Assembly (NCBI GenBank): GCA_015486375.1
Contig: WFRR01000099.1
Coordinates: 1 to 56,559, forward strand
Direction of reading: 5' to 3'
Length of the DNA: 56,559 nt
DNA from: Thiotrichaceae bacterium
Lineage (GTDB): Bacteria > Pseudomonadota > Gammaproteobacteria > Thiotrichales > Thiotrichaceae
Position 1 is the stretch's first letter. Every line of letters starts with the position of its first letter. Of the stretch, positions 44,482 through 55,585 are shown in pieces. The notes below the pieces were generated by a model that worked only from the letters and a program-made list of their open reading frames with translations, ran no database searches and was not told where the DNA came from. Position numbers and translations under genes: made by a program.

Positions 44482-46713
44482 TTACTGTTTTACTTCTAAA
44501 AGCGTTACGTTTCGATAGCCCTGTGGTAGCAATTTACCTCGTTGTCCCCGTTTACCGCTAAAACTAAGCAATTCTTTGCCTTTTAGATTTTTGTAACGCT
44601 TGCCTGCATGAATAAGCAAGCTACTATTCTTGGGCATTAGTGCCATTGATACAATCTTTTCCTCAGAATTTTTCAGTCGTGCCACGGGAATATTCAGCAA
44701 TTTAACCCCTTTACCTCGCAAACGTAGCGGAATATCGTTCACCGCAATAATCCATAAATAACCTGCACTGGTCACCATCGCAAGTTTATCGTGATTAATA
44801 TTGGTAATCTGAATTGCATCACAAAATTTTGCGTCTTCACTTAAATTTAAGATCGACTTGCCCCCTTTTGCTTTAGCAATCAAGCTGGCATGTTTAACAA
44901 TAAAACCATATGCAAAGTCAGAGCTCAGCAGATAATGCGAGTCCTTTCCCATTAATACTTGACTAAAACGCGTCATACTCGGAGGAGAAAAACGTCCTGT
45001 AATCGGTTCACCTTGTCCCCGTGCAGAAGGTAAACCATGTGCCATCGTAGAATAACTGCGCCCATGATTATCAAGAAACACCACCATTTCATTGGAACGT
45101 CCCCGCGCCGAAGCTTGATAAGCATCCCCTTGTTTGTAATGTAAACCTTGCGGCTTAATTTCATGTCCTTTGGCAGAACGAATCCAACCCATTTTGGATA
45201 AAATAACCGTCATTGGCTCTGAAGGAACTAAAGCACTGGCATCAAAGAGTTGTGCCATGTCGCGTTCCCGTAAAGGTGAGCGACGCTTATCGGCATATTG
45301 TTTTGCATCCTGCTGTAATTCGGATTTAATCAATGCGGTTAATAAGTCTGAAGAATTTAAAATACTGTTTAAATGATCCTTTTCAGTACTTAACTTTTGC
45401 TGTTCGGTCAGTAGTTTTTGTTCTTCTAACTTGGCTAAAGTGCGTAATTTCAAATCTAGAACAGCTTTAACTTGTTGCTCTGAAAATGAAAATAATTCCA
45501 TTAAAGAGACTTTAGGCTCATCTTCATTGCGAATAAAATCAATGACATCATCAAGATGCTCAAACGCAAGTAATAAGCCCTCTAAAATATGTAAGCGTTG
45601 CGTCACCGTTTCTAGGCGTGACTCAAGACGATTTGTAACCACATCACGACGAAAACCTAACCACTCCGTTAAAATTTCTAATAAATTTTTAACTTTGGGC
45701 TGACCATTGCGACCAATCATATTTAAGTTAATGCGATAACTTTTCTCTAAATCAGTAGATGCAAACAAATGCGACATTAACTGCTCAGCATCAATGCGAT
45801 TAGAACGCGGGCTTATCACTAAGCGGGTCGGGTTCTCATGGTCGGATTCATCCCGTAAATCCTCGACCATCGGCAATTTTTTAGCTCGCATTTGTTGTGC
45901 GATTTGCTCTAATATTTTATTGCCTGAAACCTGATAGGGTAGATCTGTAATAACAATATTATTCGCTTCTTTTTTCCAAATTGCCCGTGCTTTGATAGAA
46001 CCAAGCCCTTTAGCATAAATAGAACGAATGGTTTGCAATGGGGTAATAATTTCAGCTTTAGTCGGATAATCAGGGGCTTTAACAAAACGACAAATTGTCG
46101 CTAAGTGAGCATTAGGATGATCCAAAAGGTGAAGACAGGCTTTAATTAATTCGCCCATATTATGGGGAGGAATATCGGTTGCCATTCCCACCGCAATCCC
46201 CATACCCCCATTAATTAATATATTAGGGACACGAGCAGGTAAGACGATAGGTTCTTGTAATGTGCCATCAAAATTATCTTGCCAAGCCACGACATCAGCA
46301 TCGAGTTCTTGCAGTAACAGCTTTGCGTATTGGGTTAAACGGGATTCGGTATAGCGCATGGCGGCAAAGGATTTAGGATCATCTTGTGACCCCCAATTGC
46401 CCTGACCATCGACTAAAGGGTAGCGATAAGAAAAGGGTTGCGCCATTAAGACCATCGCCTCATAACAAGCCGAGTCACCGTGTGGATGAAATTTACCTAA
46501 TACATCTCCCACTGTTCGCGCGGATTTTTTATGCTTGGATAGCGCAGATAAACCCAACTCTGACATCGCATAAATAATGCGGCGTTGTACAGGTTTAAGC
46601 CCATCACCAATATTGGGTAAAGCCCGATCCATAATGACATACATGGAATAATCTAAATAAGCTTTTTCAGTATAGTCTTCAAAACGTTGTGTTTCGATGC
46701 CATCGTAATTCAT
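44482..46713 (-). CDS. parC: DNA topoisomerase IV subunit A
   Basis: From ATG 46713 the protein has 743 residues. The frame is open 9 codons further, but ATG 46713 overlaps the parE stop (ATGA) with GGGAG 8 nt before it. The active-site Tyr is in [12 protein letters not shown]. The quinolone-determining residues are the wild-type Ser and Glu in [12 protein letters not shown], so no classic resistance change is seen. The C-terminal half shows degenerate GyrA-type β-pinwheel repeats. It acts with ParE to separate daughter chromosomes. Confidence 0.96.
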   Translation of the reverse strand: MNYDGIETQRFEDYTEKAYLDYSMYVIMDRALPNIGDGLKPVQRRIIYAMSELGLSALSKHKKSARTVGDVLGKFHPHGDSACYEAMVLMAQPFSYRYPLVDGQGNWGSQDDPKSFAAMRYTESRLTQYAKLLLQELDADVVAWQDNFDGTLQEPIVLPARVPNILINGGMGIAVGMATDIPPHNMGELIKACLHLLDHPNAHLATICRFVKAPDYPTKAEIITPLQTIRSIYAKGLGSIKARAIWKKEANNIVITDLPYQVSGNKILEQIAQQMRAKKLPMVEDLRDESDHENPTRLVISPRSNRIDAEQLMSHLFASTDLEKSYRINLNMIGRNGQPKVKNLLEILTEWLGFRRDVVTNRLESRLETVTQRLHILEGLLLAFEHLDDVIDFIRNEDEPKVSLMELFSFSEQQVKAVLDLKLRTLAKLEEQKLLTEQQKLSTEKDHLNSILNSSDLLTALIKSELQQDAKQYADKRRSPLRERDMAQLFDASALVPSEPMTVILSKMGWIRSAKGHEIKPQGLHYKQGDAYQASARGRSNEMVVFLDNHGRSYSTMAHGLPSARGQGEPITGRFSPPSMTRFSQVLMGKDSHYLLSSDFAYGFIVKHASLIAKAKGGKSILNLSEDAKFCDAIQITNINHDKLAMVTSAGYLWIIAVNDIPLRLRGKGVKLLNIPVARLKNSEEKIVSMALMPKNSSLLIHAGKRYKNLKGKELLSFSGKRGQRGKLLPQGYRNVTLLEVKQ

Positions 46714-48605
46714 ATCCGATCTCCCTGTTGTTGTAACCACTGTTTTCTATCCGCTGAACGTTTCTTGGCTAATAACATATCCATTAAACGATCGGCTGGA
46801 TTTAAGGCTGGATTATCATCATCTAACGTTAAACGCACTAAACGACGGGTATCAGGTGACATAGTGGTTTCCCGTAACTGTAAAGGATTCATTTCCCCCA
46901 AACCCTTAAAACGGGTGACGGATATTTTGCCTTTCATATTTTGTTTTGCAGCTTGATCTAAAATAGTACTTTTCTCAGATTCATCCAGTGCATAAAAGGT
47001 TTTCTTGCCAATATCAACTCGAAATAGAGGCGGCATGGCAATATAAAGATTTCCTTGTTGTACCAGAGGGCGAAAATGTTTTAAAAATAAAGCACAAATC
47101 AAGGTTGCAATATGTGCGCCATCAGAATCCGCATCCGCCAGAATACAAATTTTTCCATAACGTAAATTATTAACCTTGTCACTATCGGGATCGATACCAA
47201 TCGCAACGGAAATATCATGAATTTCTTGTGAGGCTAAGACCTGATCAGAATCCACTTCCCATGTATTTAAAATCTTACCGCGTAACGGCATAATGGCTTG
47301 GAATTCACGATTGCGGGCTTGTTTAGCTGAGCCACCAGCAGAATCACCTTCAACTAAGAATAACTCTGTTTGTGTCACATCTTGAGAAGCACAATCGGCT
47401 AATTTTCCTGGTAAGGCAGGACCCGATGCAATGCGTTTACGTACGACTTTTTTATTAGCCCGTTGCCGCTTCTGAGCATTGCGAATTGCAAATTGCGCTA
47501 ATTGTTCACCCAGTTCAACTTGTTTATTTAAATGTAAACTAAAGGCATTCTTAATCGCAGAAGCAATAAATTTGGCCGCTTGACGTGATGAGAGTCGTTC
47601 CTTGGTTTGTCCTGCAAATTGCGGGTCTAACATTTTAAAGGAAAGTACAAAACTGATTTGATTCCAAACATCATCAGGAGAAAGTTTAATCCCTCGTGGC
47701 AATAGATGACGAAACTCACAGAATTCTCGTAGTGCATCCGTCAAGCCCGTGCGTAAGCCATTAACATGTGTTCCACCTTGCTGGGTTGGAATCAAATTAA
47801 CATAACTTTCCATAATACAATCGCCACCCTCGGGTAGCCATAATAACACCCATTCACAAGCTTCATTATCGGATTGAATCTTGCCCATAAACGGCTCAAC
47901 AGGTAAGGTTTCATAGCCATCAATGGCTTCCAGCAAATAATCTTTTAAACCTGCCTTATAGTGCCATTCTGTTTCAGTTTTATTAATCTCATCCGTGAAG
48001 GTAATCATTAAGCCTGAACACAAAACGGCTTTGGCGCGTAATACATGCTTCAAACGAGGAACTGAAAAATTGATGGAATCAAAATATTGAGCATCAGGCC
48101 AAAAACGCAGCCGTGTGCCTGTCGCCTTTTTAGCAACGGTGGCAGTCACTTTTAAATCACTGTCCTTATAGCCGTTTTTAAAGCGCATATGATGTTCTTT
48201 ACCATCCCGCTTGATATGAATATCAACACATTTTGATAAGGCATTAACGACTGAAATCCCAACGCCATGTAAGCCACCCGAGTATTGATAGCTTTTATTA
48301 GAAAACTTACCGCCTGCATGTAAAGTGCTAAGAATAACTTCCACACCGGGCAGTTTCTTTTCAGGGTGTAAATCAACAGGCATTCCCCGCCCGTTGTCGC
48401 TGACAGTCAATGAACCATCACGGTGTAAAATAACATCTATTTTATCCGCAAAGTTGGCCATCGCTTCATCAACACTATTATCAATGACTTCCTGTGCCAT
48501 ATGATTGGGGCGACTGGTATCGGTATACATACCAGGGCGTTTGCGTACAGGATCAAGGCCACTTAAAACCTCGATAGCATCTGCGTTATAAGAATTATTT
48601 GTCAT
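46710..48605 (-). CDS. parE: DNA topoisomerase IV subunit B
   Basis: From ATG 48605 it has 631 residues, the usual ParE length. The 12-codon longer reading from GTG 48641 lacks a ribosome site, and E. coli ParE begins at the same place ([13 protein letters not shown]). The GHKL ATPase motifs are [17 protein letters not shown] and [14 protein letters not shown]. The Toprim motifs are [13 protein letters not shown] and DADSDGAHI. The stop overlaps the parC start. Confidence 0.97.
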   Translation of the reverse strand: MTNNSYNADAIEVLSGLDPVRKRPGMYTDTSRPNHMAQEVIDNSVDEAMANFADKIDVILHRDGSLTVSDNGRGMPVDLHPEKKLPGVEVILSTLHAGGKFSNKSYQYSGGLHGVGISVVNALSKCVDIHIKRDGKEHHMRFKNGYKDSDLKVTATVAKKATGTRLRFWPDAQYFDSINFSVPRLKHVLRAKAVLCSGLMITFTDEINKTETEWHYKAGLKDYLLEAIDGYETLPVEPFMGKIQSDNEACEWVLLWLPEGGDCIMESYVNLIPTQQGGTHVNGLRTGLTDALREFCEFRHLLPRGIKLSPDDVWNQISFVLSFKMLDPQFAGQTKERLSSRQAAKFIASAIKNAFSLHLNKQVELGEQLAQFAIRNAQKRQRANKKVVRKRIASGPALPGKLADCASQDVTQTELFLVEGDSAGGSAKQARNREFQAIMPLRGKILNTWEVDSDQVLASQEIHDISVAIGIDPDSDKVNNLRYGKICILADADSDGAHIATLICALFLKHFRPLVQQGNLYIAMPPLFRVDIGKKTFYALDESEKSTILDQAAKQNMKGKISVTRFKGLGEMNPLQLRETTMSPDTRRLVRLTLDDDNPALNPADRLMDMLLAKKRSADRKQWLQQQGDRI

Positions 48606-48778
48606 CGTGTCTATTGTCACCGTGTTTCTATCGATTGCCACAGGAACATAGCCTTTCTTTGCCCAATCGTAAAGTGATAAAGCCTGAATTTATTAAAACA
48701 ATCCTTCAGACACAATTATATACAGCTACTTTGACTTTAAATAAGGTGGTTATATAAAAGATCTGTTACCATTAAATA

Positions 48779-49090
48779 ATGAAAAATATTATTATCCATC
48801 TCCTCATTCTATTGGTGCTAGTGACACATAGCGCAATGGCTGTGGATGTATATATTTCTCATAATATTGATAATTCTATGAATTCTGTCATGGATACGAC
48901 AGCTATTGCTAAACAAGCTACGTGTGATGATCCAGACTGTCATTACTCTTGTTATCATGCACATTCTGTCAGCTTTATCTCTACCTATAATGTACCTGAG
49001 ATCATCACCCAATCTATCTTACTGTCCACATTAAAAACATCTATTTTTATTTACACTCAAGCACCACCACATCGACCTCCTAAAGCTTAA
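48779..49090 (+). CDS. small His/Cys-rich secreted protein, CzcI-like
   Basis: A 103-residue protein with a signal peptide (residues 1-21, cut after SAMA). It contains a dense metal-ligand patch CDDPDCHYSCYHAHS near residues 49-63. The C-terminus APPHRPPKA resembles the PPFRPP ends of CzcI-type proteins found first in czc operons. It lies 131 bp before the czcC-like gene and likely binds or senses the metal. Similarity is by pattern only. Confidence 0.6.
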   Translation: MKNIIIHLLILLVLVTHSAMAVDVYISHNIDNSMNSVMDTTAIAKQATCDDPDCHYSCYHAHSVSFISTYNVPEIITQSILLSTLKTSIFIYTQAPPHRPPKA

Positions 49091-49221
49091 AAACACAAAT
49101 TTTCCCGATTCTGGGTTTTTTTCTTAAAAAATACTGTTCGTGTTTATGAATAATTATTATTCATACAATAACGTCTGCTTATTATTGATTAATTTAAAAA
49201 TTTTTAGTTTTTAGGTACACT

Positions 49222-50505
49222 ATGCAAGCCTCTTTTTTAGTTCGCTGCCCAATTGTGACTAGCACATTGGCATTATCAGCACTACTCATAATGCCCGTTG
49301 TTTTTGTGACAACGGCGAATGCAAACACATTAACAACCCTTTCTACTTTCCTAAGCCAGTTGGAAAGTAAACACCCCCGTCTTAAAGCCAGTCAGGCAGA
49401 GATCGAGGCAACTCAAGCAAGAACACGCGCGGCTTCACGCCCTCTTTATAATCCTGAAATTGAGCTAGACGGCGAACGGGTTGGTTTTAAACAGAATAAT
49501 GTCAATACAATCACTATTGGTATCAATCAAACCATTGATTGGCATGATAAACGGGCTGCTCGAAAAAATATTGCCACTGTTGGACAACAACTAAGTCGTT
49601 ATGAACAAGCTGCTGTGCGCCAAGATGTGATTAGTCGTATTTTTTCAGCATTGGCAGATTATCAGATACAACGTGAAGTTATTCAGGCTTATAACAAACG
49701 CTTGTTACTTACCCAACAAGTGTTAGATCAAGCGACACAGCTCTATCAAGTAGGTGAAATTAGTAAACTGGATTTAGAGCAAGTTCGACTCAGTAAAGCC
49801 CAAGCGCAGTTGACCTTAAACCAAGCTAAAACAATATTAGCTACATACTCTCAAACATTATCAGCCACCGCAGCAGAAACAAGAGAAATCTGGCCTGCAC
49901 TGCCATATTCACCTCCCCGTTTAAGTACGAAGAAAATTAATTATGAACAAATTTTAACGAATTTACCCATGCTTAAAGCCCAAGTCACACAGGTTGCACA
50001 AGCGCGTAGCATTATGCGTTTGCGGGTTCGAGAACAAAAACCAGATCCAACCATCGGTGTTAGAGCAGGAGGAGAAAATGGGGATAACTCCGATAAAGTT
50101 ATTGGTTTTACCTTATCTATTCCACTCAATATTCGTAATAACTATCAGGCAGAAGTGGGTGAGGCTAGTGCAAATATCAGACGGGCTGACAGTATGCTGG
50201 AAAATACTAAACAGCAACTACGTAGCCAATTGCAATCCGCAGCACAGAGTTATCAATTGAGCTATTCAGGCTGGAAATCGTGGCAGAAAGTGGCAGGTAA
50301 TAGTTTAAAACAACAAAGCCAGCTACTGATGCGTCTGTGGAAAGCAGGTGAACTAAGCACCTCTGATTATCTACTGCAACTTAAGCAAATCAAAGCCGCC
50401 GAGCTTAATCATATTGAGTTAAAAGGCAATGTTTGGAAAGCATGGTTTAACTGGTTAGCAACAAGTAACCAATTCAAACAATGGCTCAATGGACAACTTA
50501 AATAG
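49222..50505 (+). CDS. czcC: CzcC-like outer-membrane efflux protein
   Basis: A 427-residue TolC/CzcC-type outer-membrane factor. After a signal peptide (cut near ANA), there are two duplicated helical-hairpin units: QAEIEATQARTRAASRPLYNPE near the start, and the second around AQVTQVAQARSIMRLR. GWKSWQKVAG and WKAWFNWL lie near the end. It forms the exit duct of the CBA efflux pump. It is followed 14 bp later by the adaptor gene. Confidence 0.88.
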   Translation: MQASFLVRCPIVTSTLALSALLIMPVVFVTTANANTLTTLSTFLSQLESKHPRLKASQAEIEATQARTRAASRPLYNPEIELDGERVGFKQNNVNTITIGINQTIDWHDKRAARKNIATVGQQLSRYEQAAVRQDVISRIFSALADYQIQREVIQAYNKRLLLTQQVLDQATQLYQVGEISKLDLEQVRLSKAQAQLTLNQAKTILATYSQTLSATAAETREIWPALPYSPPRLSTKKINYEQILTNLPMLKAQVTQVAQARSIMRLRVREQKPDPTIGVRAGGENGDNSDKVIGFTLSIPLNIRNNYQAEVGEASANIRRADSMLENTKQQLRSQLQSAAQSYQLSYSGWKSWQKVAGNSLKQQSQLLMRLWKAGELSTSDYLLQLKQIKAAELNHIELKGNVWKAWFNWLATSNQFKQWLNGQLK

Positions 50506-50519
50506 GGAGGGCAACTAAA

Positions 50520-51920
50520 ATGAATATTCTCAACACTATCTATAATACCAATAAAGCAAACAGCATAAGCCGTTACTTCTTAATCGCACTATTCACTTTT
50601 TCATCAGCTTCATTATTTGCTGAAAAACATGACCATGATGATGAGCATAATGAACATAAAGAAACGGCTAAGCACTCATCGTCAGAGCATAAAGAAAAGC
50701 ATAGTGATCACAAAGAACACGATGATGAAAAAAATGATGATCATGATGAAGAAAAACATAACGAAAAGGCAGAGGAGGATGCAGTTGAAAAAGACGATGA
50801 TGCTCATGGGCATAATGAGACTGCAACCGATGCCGAACTAAATAAAGAACAAAGACAACAAGCAGGTATTAAAACTATGCTGCTAAAAGAGCAATTAATT
50901 AACCATCAAATTGCAGCATTAGGTGAAGTAAAACTCAACCAATATCGAACCATTAATGTTTCTCCTTCTATTACTACACGGGTTGAAAAACGCCATGTTC
51001 ATCTTGGTGATCGGGTTAAAAAAGGCGCTTTATTAGCTACCTTGCATACCCTTTCAACCACAGATATATCGGCTAATGTATTAGCAACCGCTGATCTTGC
51101 TGCCAGTTCAGCAGATTTAGCAGCCAGTATTGCCGAGGCAAAAGGCGAACTGGCAGCCGCCAATGATACTTGGCAACGGATTCAGTCCTTAGGTCGAGAT
51201 GCTATATCAGGCAAACGTTATACCGCAGCCAAAATTGCTAAAGAACAGGCATACGCCAAGTTAAAGGCATACGGGAATAGTCAATCACAAGTTAACAAGC
51301 TGATTAAATCAGGTAGTAAATCCGTACAAAAGCATTTTGAATTACGGGCTGAACAAGCAGGAATGATCATTGAGGATAACTTTGTACTAGGGCAAATCGT
51401 CAATCCTGAAGATGTTTTATTCAAAATTAGTGATATGGATCATCCTTGGGTGGAAGCCATGATTAAACCTAAACAGGTCGGTAAAATTGCGGTTGGTTCA
51501 AAAGCAGATATTTTAACGGATAGCAAAACCTTACAAGGAAAAGTCATCTTTATTGGTCGTATATTGGATGAAAAAACTCGAACCTTACCTGTGCGTATTG
51601 AGGTTAATGCAGAGGGTAAATTGGCGACGGCATCTCTATATCCGGGGCTGTTTGTAAAAACACGCATTCAGAGTAAAAACTCACGTATGGCGATAAGCGT
51701 ACCCGCAGAAGCGGTATTAAAAAGTGCTGATGGTGACTGGGTGGTATTTGTTGAACAAGCTTCAGGTCGATTCACGCCTAAAGAAGTCGAAATTATTGAA
51801 AACTTAGGTGAAAAAGTCATTATAAAAGGTATTGATAGTGGTGTCACCATTGTTAGTAAAGGAGCTTTCTTTGTGCAATCAGAGCTTGCGAAAAGCGGCT
51901 TTGAAGTACATAACCACTAA
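50520..51920 (+). CDS. czcB: CzcB-like RND periplasmic adaptor with His/Asp/Glu-rich N-terminus
   Basis: A 466-residue membrane-fusion protein. A signal peptide (about residues 1-34) is followed by about 70 residues very rich in His, Asp, Glu and Lys, with runs such as HDHDDEHNEHKE. This is a metal-binding segment seen in CzcB-type adaptors. The lipoyl/barrel-sandwich part starts near RVEKRHVHLGDRVKKG and continues to LFKISDMDHPWVEAMI, then a β-barrel domain and the C-terminal end. AGGG upstream of ATG fits. It links the inner-membrane pump to the outer-membrane factor and may capture the metal. Confidence 0.9.
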   Translation: MNILNTIYNTNKANSISRYFLIALFTFSSASLFAEKHDHDDEHNEHKETAKHSSSEHKEKHSDHKEHDDEKNDDHDEEKHNEKAEEDAVEKDDDAHGHNETATDAELNKEQRQQAGIKTMLLKEQLINHQIAALGEVKLNQYRTINVSPSITTRVEKRHVHLGDRVKKGALLATLHTLSTTDISANVLATADLAASSADLAASIAEAKGELAAANDTWQRIQSLGRDAISGKRYTAAKIAKEQAYAKLKAYGNSQSQVNKLIKSGSKSVQKHFELRAEQAGMIIEDNFVLGQIVNPEDVLFKISDMDHPWVEAMIKPKQVGKIAVGSKADILTDSKTLQGKVIFIGRILDEKTRTLPVRIEVNAEGKLATASLYPGLFVKTRIQSKNSRMAISVPAEAVLKSADGDWVVFVEQASGRFTPKEVEIIENLGEKVIIKGIDSGVTIVSKGAFFVQSELAKSGFEVHNH

Positions 51921-51932
51921 GGGGAGACTGTC

Positions 51933-54900
51933 ATGCTTAATACAATCATCGATAGTAGTATAAAAAATCGCGTCTTAGTCGTTATTGCTCTATTAGCCAC
52001 ACTCGTGGGCGGTTACATGATATTGCCTAAACTTAATCTTGATGCCTTTCCTGATGTAACCAATATTCAGGTACAGATCAATACCGAAGCCCGTGGACTG
52101 GCGGCAAAAGAAGTCGAACAGCTTATTACTTTCCCTATTGAAGCGGTTATGTATGCACTGCCTGATGTTGAGGAAGTGCGCTCCATTTCTAAAACAGGCT
52201 TATCAGCTATCACCGTTGTTTTTAAAGAAGGGATGGATATTTACTTTGCCCGTCAGCTTGTCTTTGAGCGTCTACAAGCTGCCAAAGATGATATTCCCAG
52301 CGGTGTTGGCACACCCGAAATTGGTCCAAATACCTCAGGTCTTGGGCAAATTTTTCAGTATATGTTGCGCTCAGAAAACCCCCAATATAATGCAACGGAG
52401 TTACGCAGTTTAAATGACTGGGTGGTTAAACTATTGATTATGCCTGTCGATGGTGTAACAGATGTATTGTCCTTTGGTGGTGAAGTACGTCAATACCAAG
52501 TACAAGTTGACCCAGAACGTCTACTTGCTTACGCCATTAGTAGCAATGAAATTATTGAAAATATTGAAAATAATAATCGCAATGCAGGAGGCTGGTATTT
52601 AGACCGTTACGATGAACAACTGGTGATTCGGGGAGTCGGCTGGATTCGTAGTGGCGAGGATGGTCTGCGTGATATTCGCAATATTGCCCTAAAAACGATT
52701 GATGGCAAAGTAGTACGGATTGCTGATGTTGCAACGGTTGCTTTTGGTACAGAAATTCGTCAGGGTGCAGTGACAATGATCAGCCGTGATGCTAACGGCA
52801 AACCAGAGTCATTGGGTGAAGTAGTTATCGGGATTGTCCTAAAGCGCATGGGATCAAATACTAATACCACTATCCAAAGCATTAAAGATCGCTTACCTGC
52901 CATCCAAGGAGCATTACCTAAGGGCGTGACGATCGAACCTTTCTATGATCAGTCCGAACTCGTACAAAAAGCCGTTGATACGGTTAGCTCCGCACTGTTT
53001 CAAGCTTTTATCTTAATTATCATTATTTTAATGCTATTTTTGCTCAATATCCGCGCGACCTTGCTGGTTGCGATTTCTGTACCCATTTCTATTGGTTTAG
53101 CACTGATGCTCATGGTGTACTGGAATATTTCTGCCAATCTAATGTCACTCGGTGGTCTCACGATTGCGATTGGTATGATGGTCGATGGCTCTGTGGTCAT
53201 GATGGAACATATTTTTACCCGCTTAAATGCCTATAATAGCGAAGCTAAATTGAAGATTAGCTTATTGATCCAAGAAGCGGCTAAAGAAGTGGGCAAGCCC
53301 GTATTTTTCGCAGTCATGATTATTGTTATTGTTTTTTCACCCTTGTTTACTTTACAAGGTGTAGAAGGCAAGTTATTTCAACCGATGGCAATTTCCATTG
53401 TATTAGCCATGCTGGCTTCTTTGCTGGTGGCCTTAGTGGTTGTGCCTGCCCTCGCCAGTCTGTTCTTTCGTGGTCCGATTAAACAGAGGGAAAACCCGCT
53501 AATGCGCTTGCTAGAATTTATCTATCACCCCTTATTACGCATTGCTATCCATCTTCGTGCCTTGGTCTCTCTAATAGCACTGTTGTTATTTATTGCATCA
53601 CTTTGGTTAGCAACAACATTAGGGACGGAGTTTGTTCCCGAACTGGAAGAAGGCACGATTAATGTGCGGGTTACGCTCGCACCATCCTCCAGCCTCGACA
53701 CCTCGCTTAAGGTCGCACAAGCCTTAGAAAAACAAATTATGACTTTTCCAGAGGTACTTTATGCTTCCTCACGGATCGGTCGTTCTGAAATTGGGGGTGA
53801 TCCTGAACCTGTCTCTAATGTAGAAATTTTTATTGGTCTTAAGCCTGTTTCTGAATGGACAAGTGCTAGTAATCGTCAACAACTCCAAAAGCAAATGGAA
53901 GAAAAGATGTCGGTTTACCCCGGTCTATTATTTTCTTTCTCACAACCCATTGCTACACGGGTTGATGAATTACTTTCTGGTGTAAAAGCACAACTGGCAG
54001 TCAAATTATTTGGTGCTGATTTAGATGTACTGGCAAGCACAGGAAAGAAAATTGAGGCGATGATGCGTAAGGTGGAAGGAACGCGGGGTGTAGAAATGGA
54101 GCAAATCGCAGGCGAAGCCCAATTAGTTATTCGTCCCGATCGAGATGCCTTAGCCCGTTACGGTATTTCCGTTGGAAAAGTCATGTCCTTAGTCGCTGAT
54201 TCAATTGGTGGTGCAGAAGCAGGACAAGTCATTAGTGGCAATGAACGCTATAACATTTATGTCCGTTTAGCAGAAGCACATCGCAACAATGTCGCAACTA
54301 TTCGTAATCTCATCATTGCTTCACCCGAAGGGGCTTGGGTCAAACTCGGTGATATAGCGAGTGTCAAGATTGAGTCAGGCCCACCCCAAATTCGACGTGA
54401 TGATGTACAACGCCGCGTCGTCATTCAAACCAATGTTGATGGTAGAGATATGGGGGGGTTAGTGGCTGAATTACGTCAACGTATTGATACTGAAATCGAC
54501 TTACCCACGGGTTACAGCGTCGTCTTTGGTGGTCAATTTGAAAGCCAAGAACGGGCGCAAAAACGGCTCATGATTGTTGTGCCTGTCTCATTAGGACTGA
54601 TTTTTCTACTACTATATTTTGCCTTTAGCTCTGTCGCACAAGCCTTTTTAATTATGCTAAATGTGCCATTGGCATTGATTGGTGGCATTACTGCATTATC
54701 AATCACAGGGCAATATCTTTCTGTACCGGGTTCTATTGGTTTCATCGCCCTATTGGGGATTGCGGTACTTAATGGTGTCGTCATGGTTAATGCAATTAAC
54801 CAACAACGAGAAGAGGGCGTATCCGTTCAGGACGCGGTTCTCAATGGGGCATTATCACGCTTACGCCCTGTACTTATGACTGCACTCACCTCCGCACTAG

Positions 54901-55058
54901 GACTAATTCCGATGCTACTGGCAACGGGTATTGGTTCAGAAGTGCAAAAACCACTGGCGACCGTCGTGATCGGTGGGCTAGTTTCCTCAACCATACTGAC
55001 GCTTTTTGTATTACCTGCATTATATGAAGTGTTTTCAAAGCAAAAGTATGCCTCATAA
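51933..55058 (+). CDS. czcA: heavy-metal RND efflux pump, CzcA/CusA-like
   Basis: A 1041-residue inner-membrane pump of the HME-RND subfamily. It has an N-terminal helix (RVLVVIALLATLVGGYMIL), two large periplasmic loops and about twelve transmembrane helices. The TM4 motif is AIGMMVDGSVVMMEHIF, with A-I-G rather than D-F-G before the conserved Asp. This differs from classic zinc-cobalt CzcA, so specificity is open. GTEFVPELEEGTINVR and the second LALIGGITALSITG are also signatures. It should export a divalent or monovalent metal using the proton gradient, with czcB and czcC. Confidence 0.92.
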   Translation: MLNTIIDSSIKNRVLVVIALLATLVGGYMILPKLNLDAFPDVTNIQVQINTEARGLAAKEVEQLITFPIEAVMYALPDVEEVRSISKTGLSAITVVFKEGMDIYFARQLVFERLQAAKDDIPSGVGTPEIGPNTSGLGQIFQYMLRSENPQYNATELRSLNDWVVKLLIMPVDGVTDVLSFGGEVRQYQVQVDPERLLAYAISSNEIIENIENNNRNAGGWYLDRYDEQLVIRGVGWIRSGEDGLRDIRNIALKTIDGKVVRIADVATVAFGTEIRQGAVTMISRDANGKPESLGEVVIGIVLKRMGSNTNTTIQSIKDRLPAIQGALPKGVTIEPFYDQSELVQKAVDTVSSALFQAFILIIIILMLFLLNIRATLLVAISVPISIGLALMLMVYWNISANLMSLGGLTIAIGMMVDGSVVMMEHIFTRLNAYNSEAKLKISLLIQEAAKEVGKPVFFAVMIIVIVFSPLFTLQGVEGKLFQPMAISIVLAMLASLLVALVVVPALASLFFRGPIKQRENPLMRLLEFIYHPLLRIAIHLRALVSLIALLLFIASLWLATTLGTEFVPELEEGTINVRVTLAPSSSLDTSLKVAQALEKQIMTFPEVLYASSRIGRSEIGGDPEPVSNVEIFIGLKPVSEWTSASNRQQLQKQMEEKMSVYPGLLFSFSQPIATRVDELLSGVKAQLAVKLFGADLDVLASTGKKIEAMMRKVEGTRGVEMEQIAGEAQLVIRPDRDALARYGISVGKVMSLVADSIGGAEAGQVISGNERYNIYVRLAEAHRNNVATIRNLIIASPEGAWVKLGDIASVKIESGPPQIRRDDVQRRVVIQTNVDGRDMGGLVAELRQRIDTEIDLPTGYSVVFGGQFESQERAQKRLMIVVPVSLGLIFLLLYFAFSSVAQAFLIMLNVPLALIGGITALSITGQYLSVPGSIGFIALLGIAVLNGVVMVNAINQQREEGVSVQDAVLNGALSRLRPVLMTALTSALGLIPMLLATGIGSEVQKPLATVVIGGLVSSTILTLFVLPALYEVFSKQKYAS

Positions 55059-55110
55059 CAAAAAAACAAATCATTGTTTTTTCTGTTAATTTTTACCTAA
55101 AGTATTTATT

Positions 55111-55491
55111 ATGAAAAATAAAATTATAAAATCAACATTCCTTTCACTCTTATTATTATTGACTGCTTGTGCAACAACACAACGACCTATTCATACTCTT
55201 AATTCAACAGGGGTATTATTCAGCGATGTAATGTCAAATAAGACAGCTCAAGGAATCGTCATTAATGGCTATGTTCAAAAAAGTGCTTCATCAAGCAAAC
55301 AAATAAGAATTGCAGGTCATATTCACATTATCCTCAAAAGCAAAGAAAACAAGGTACTCGAAACAGTAAAGGCACGTACTCATCGTAAGTATGGTAATAG
55401 CAAACTTTGGCATTTTGATGGTATTTTGAAAACTTTACCCCCTGAAGGAAGTAAGATTACGGTGAAATACCATTTAGAAGATACTCAATAA
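55111..55491 (+). CDS. small lipoprotein downstream of the efflux operon
   Basis: A 126-residue protein with a lipobox LTAC at residues 17-20, so a lipoprotein signal is clear. The mature part is predicted β-rich (GIVINGYVQ, IRIAGHIHIILKS and ITVKYHLED), perhaps an immunoglobulin-like fold. I do not recognise the family. It follows czcA by 52 bp and may be cotranscribed with it. No metal-ligand cluster is seen. Confidence 0.6.
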   Translation: MKNKIIKSTFLSLLLLLTACATTQRPIHTLNSTGVLFSDVMSNKTAQGIVINGYVQKSASSSKQIRIAGHIHIILKSKENKVLETVKARTHRKYGNSKLWHFDGILKTLPPEGSKITVKYHLEDTQ

Positions 55492-55500
55492 AATAGGTAA

Positions 55501-55543
55501 ATGACTGTCTATCTATCTTCAAATATTGGAGATAGACAGTCAT
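55501..55543. terminator. hairpin after the lipoprotein gene
   Basis: A 14-bp perfect inverted repeat (ATGACTGTCTATCT at 55501-55514 and complement at 55530-55543) with a 15-nt loop. The T-tract is weak (ATTTATT). It probably terminates the efflux-lipoprotein transcript before rsmE. Confidence 0.6.
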
Positions 55544-55585
55544 ATTTATTGTTACTATGGTTTATAAAACAATCATACCCATCTT

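Noticed and set aside
44482-46713. GyrA instead of ParC
   Set aside because: The neighbour is parE and the C-terminal repeats are degenerate, unlike the GyrA-box pinwheel.
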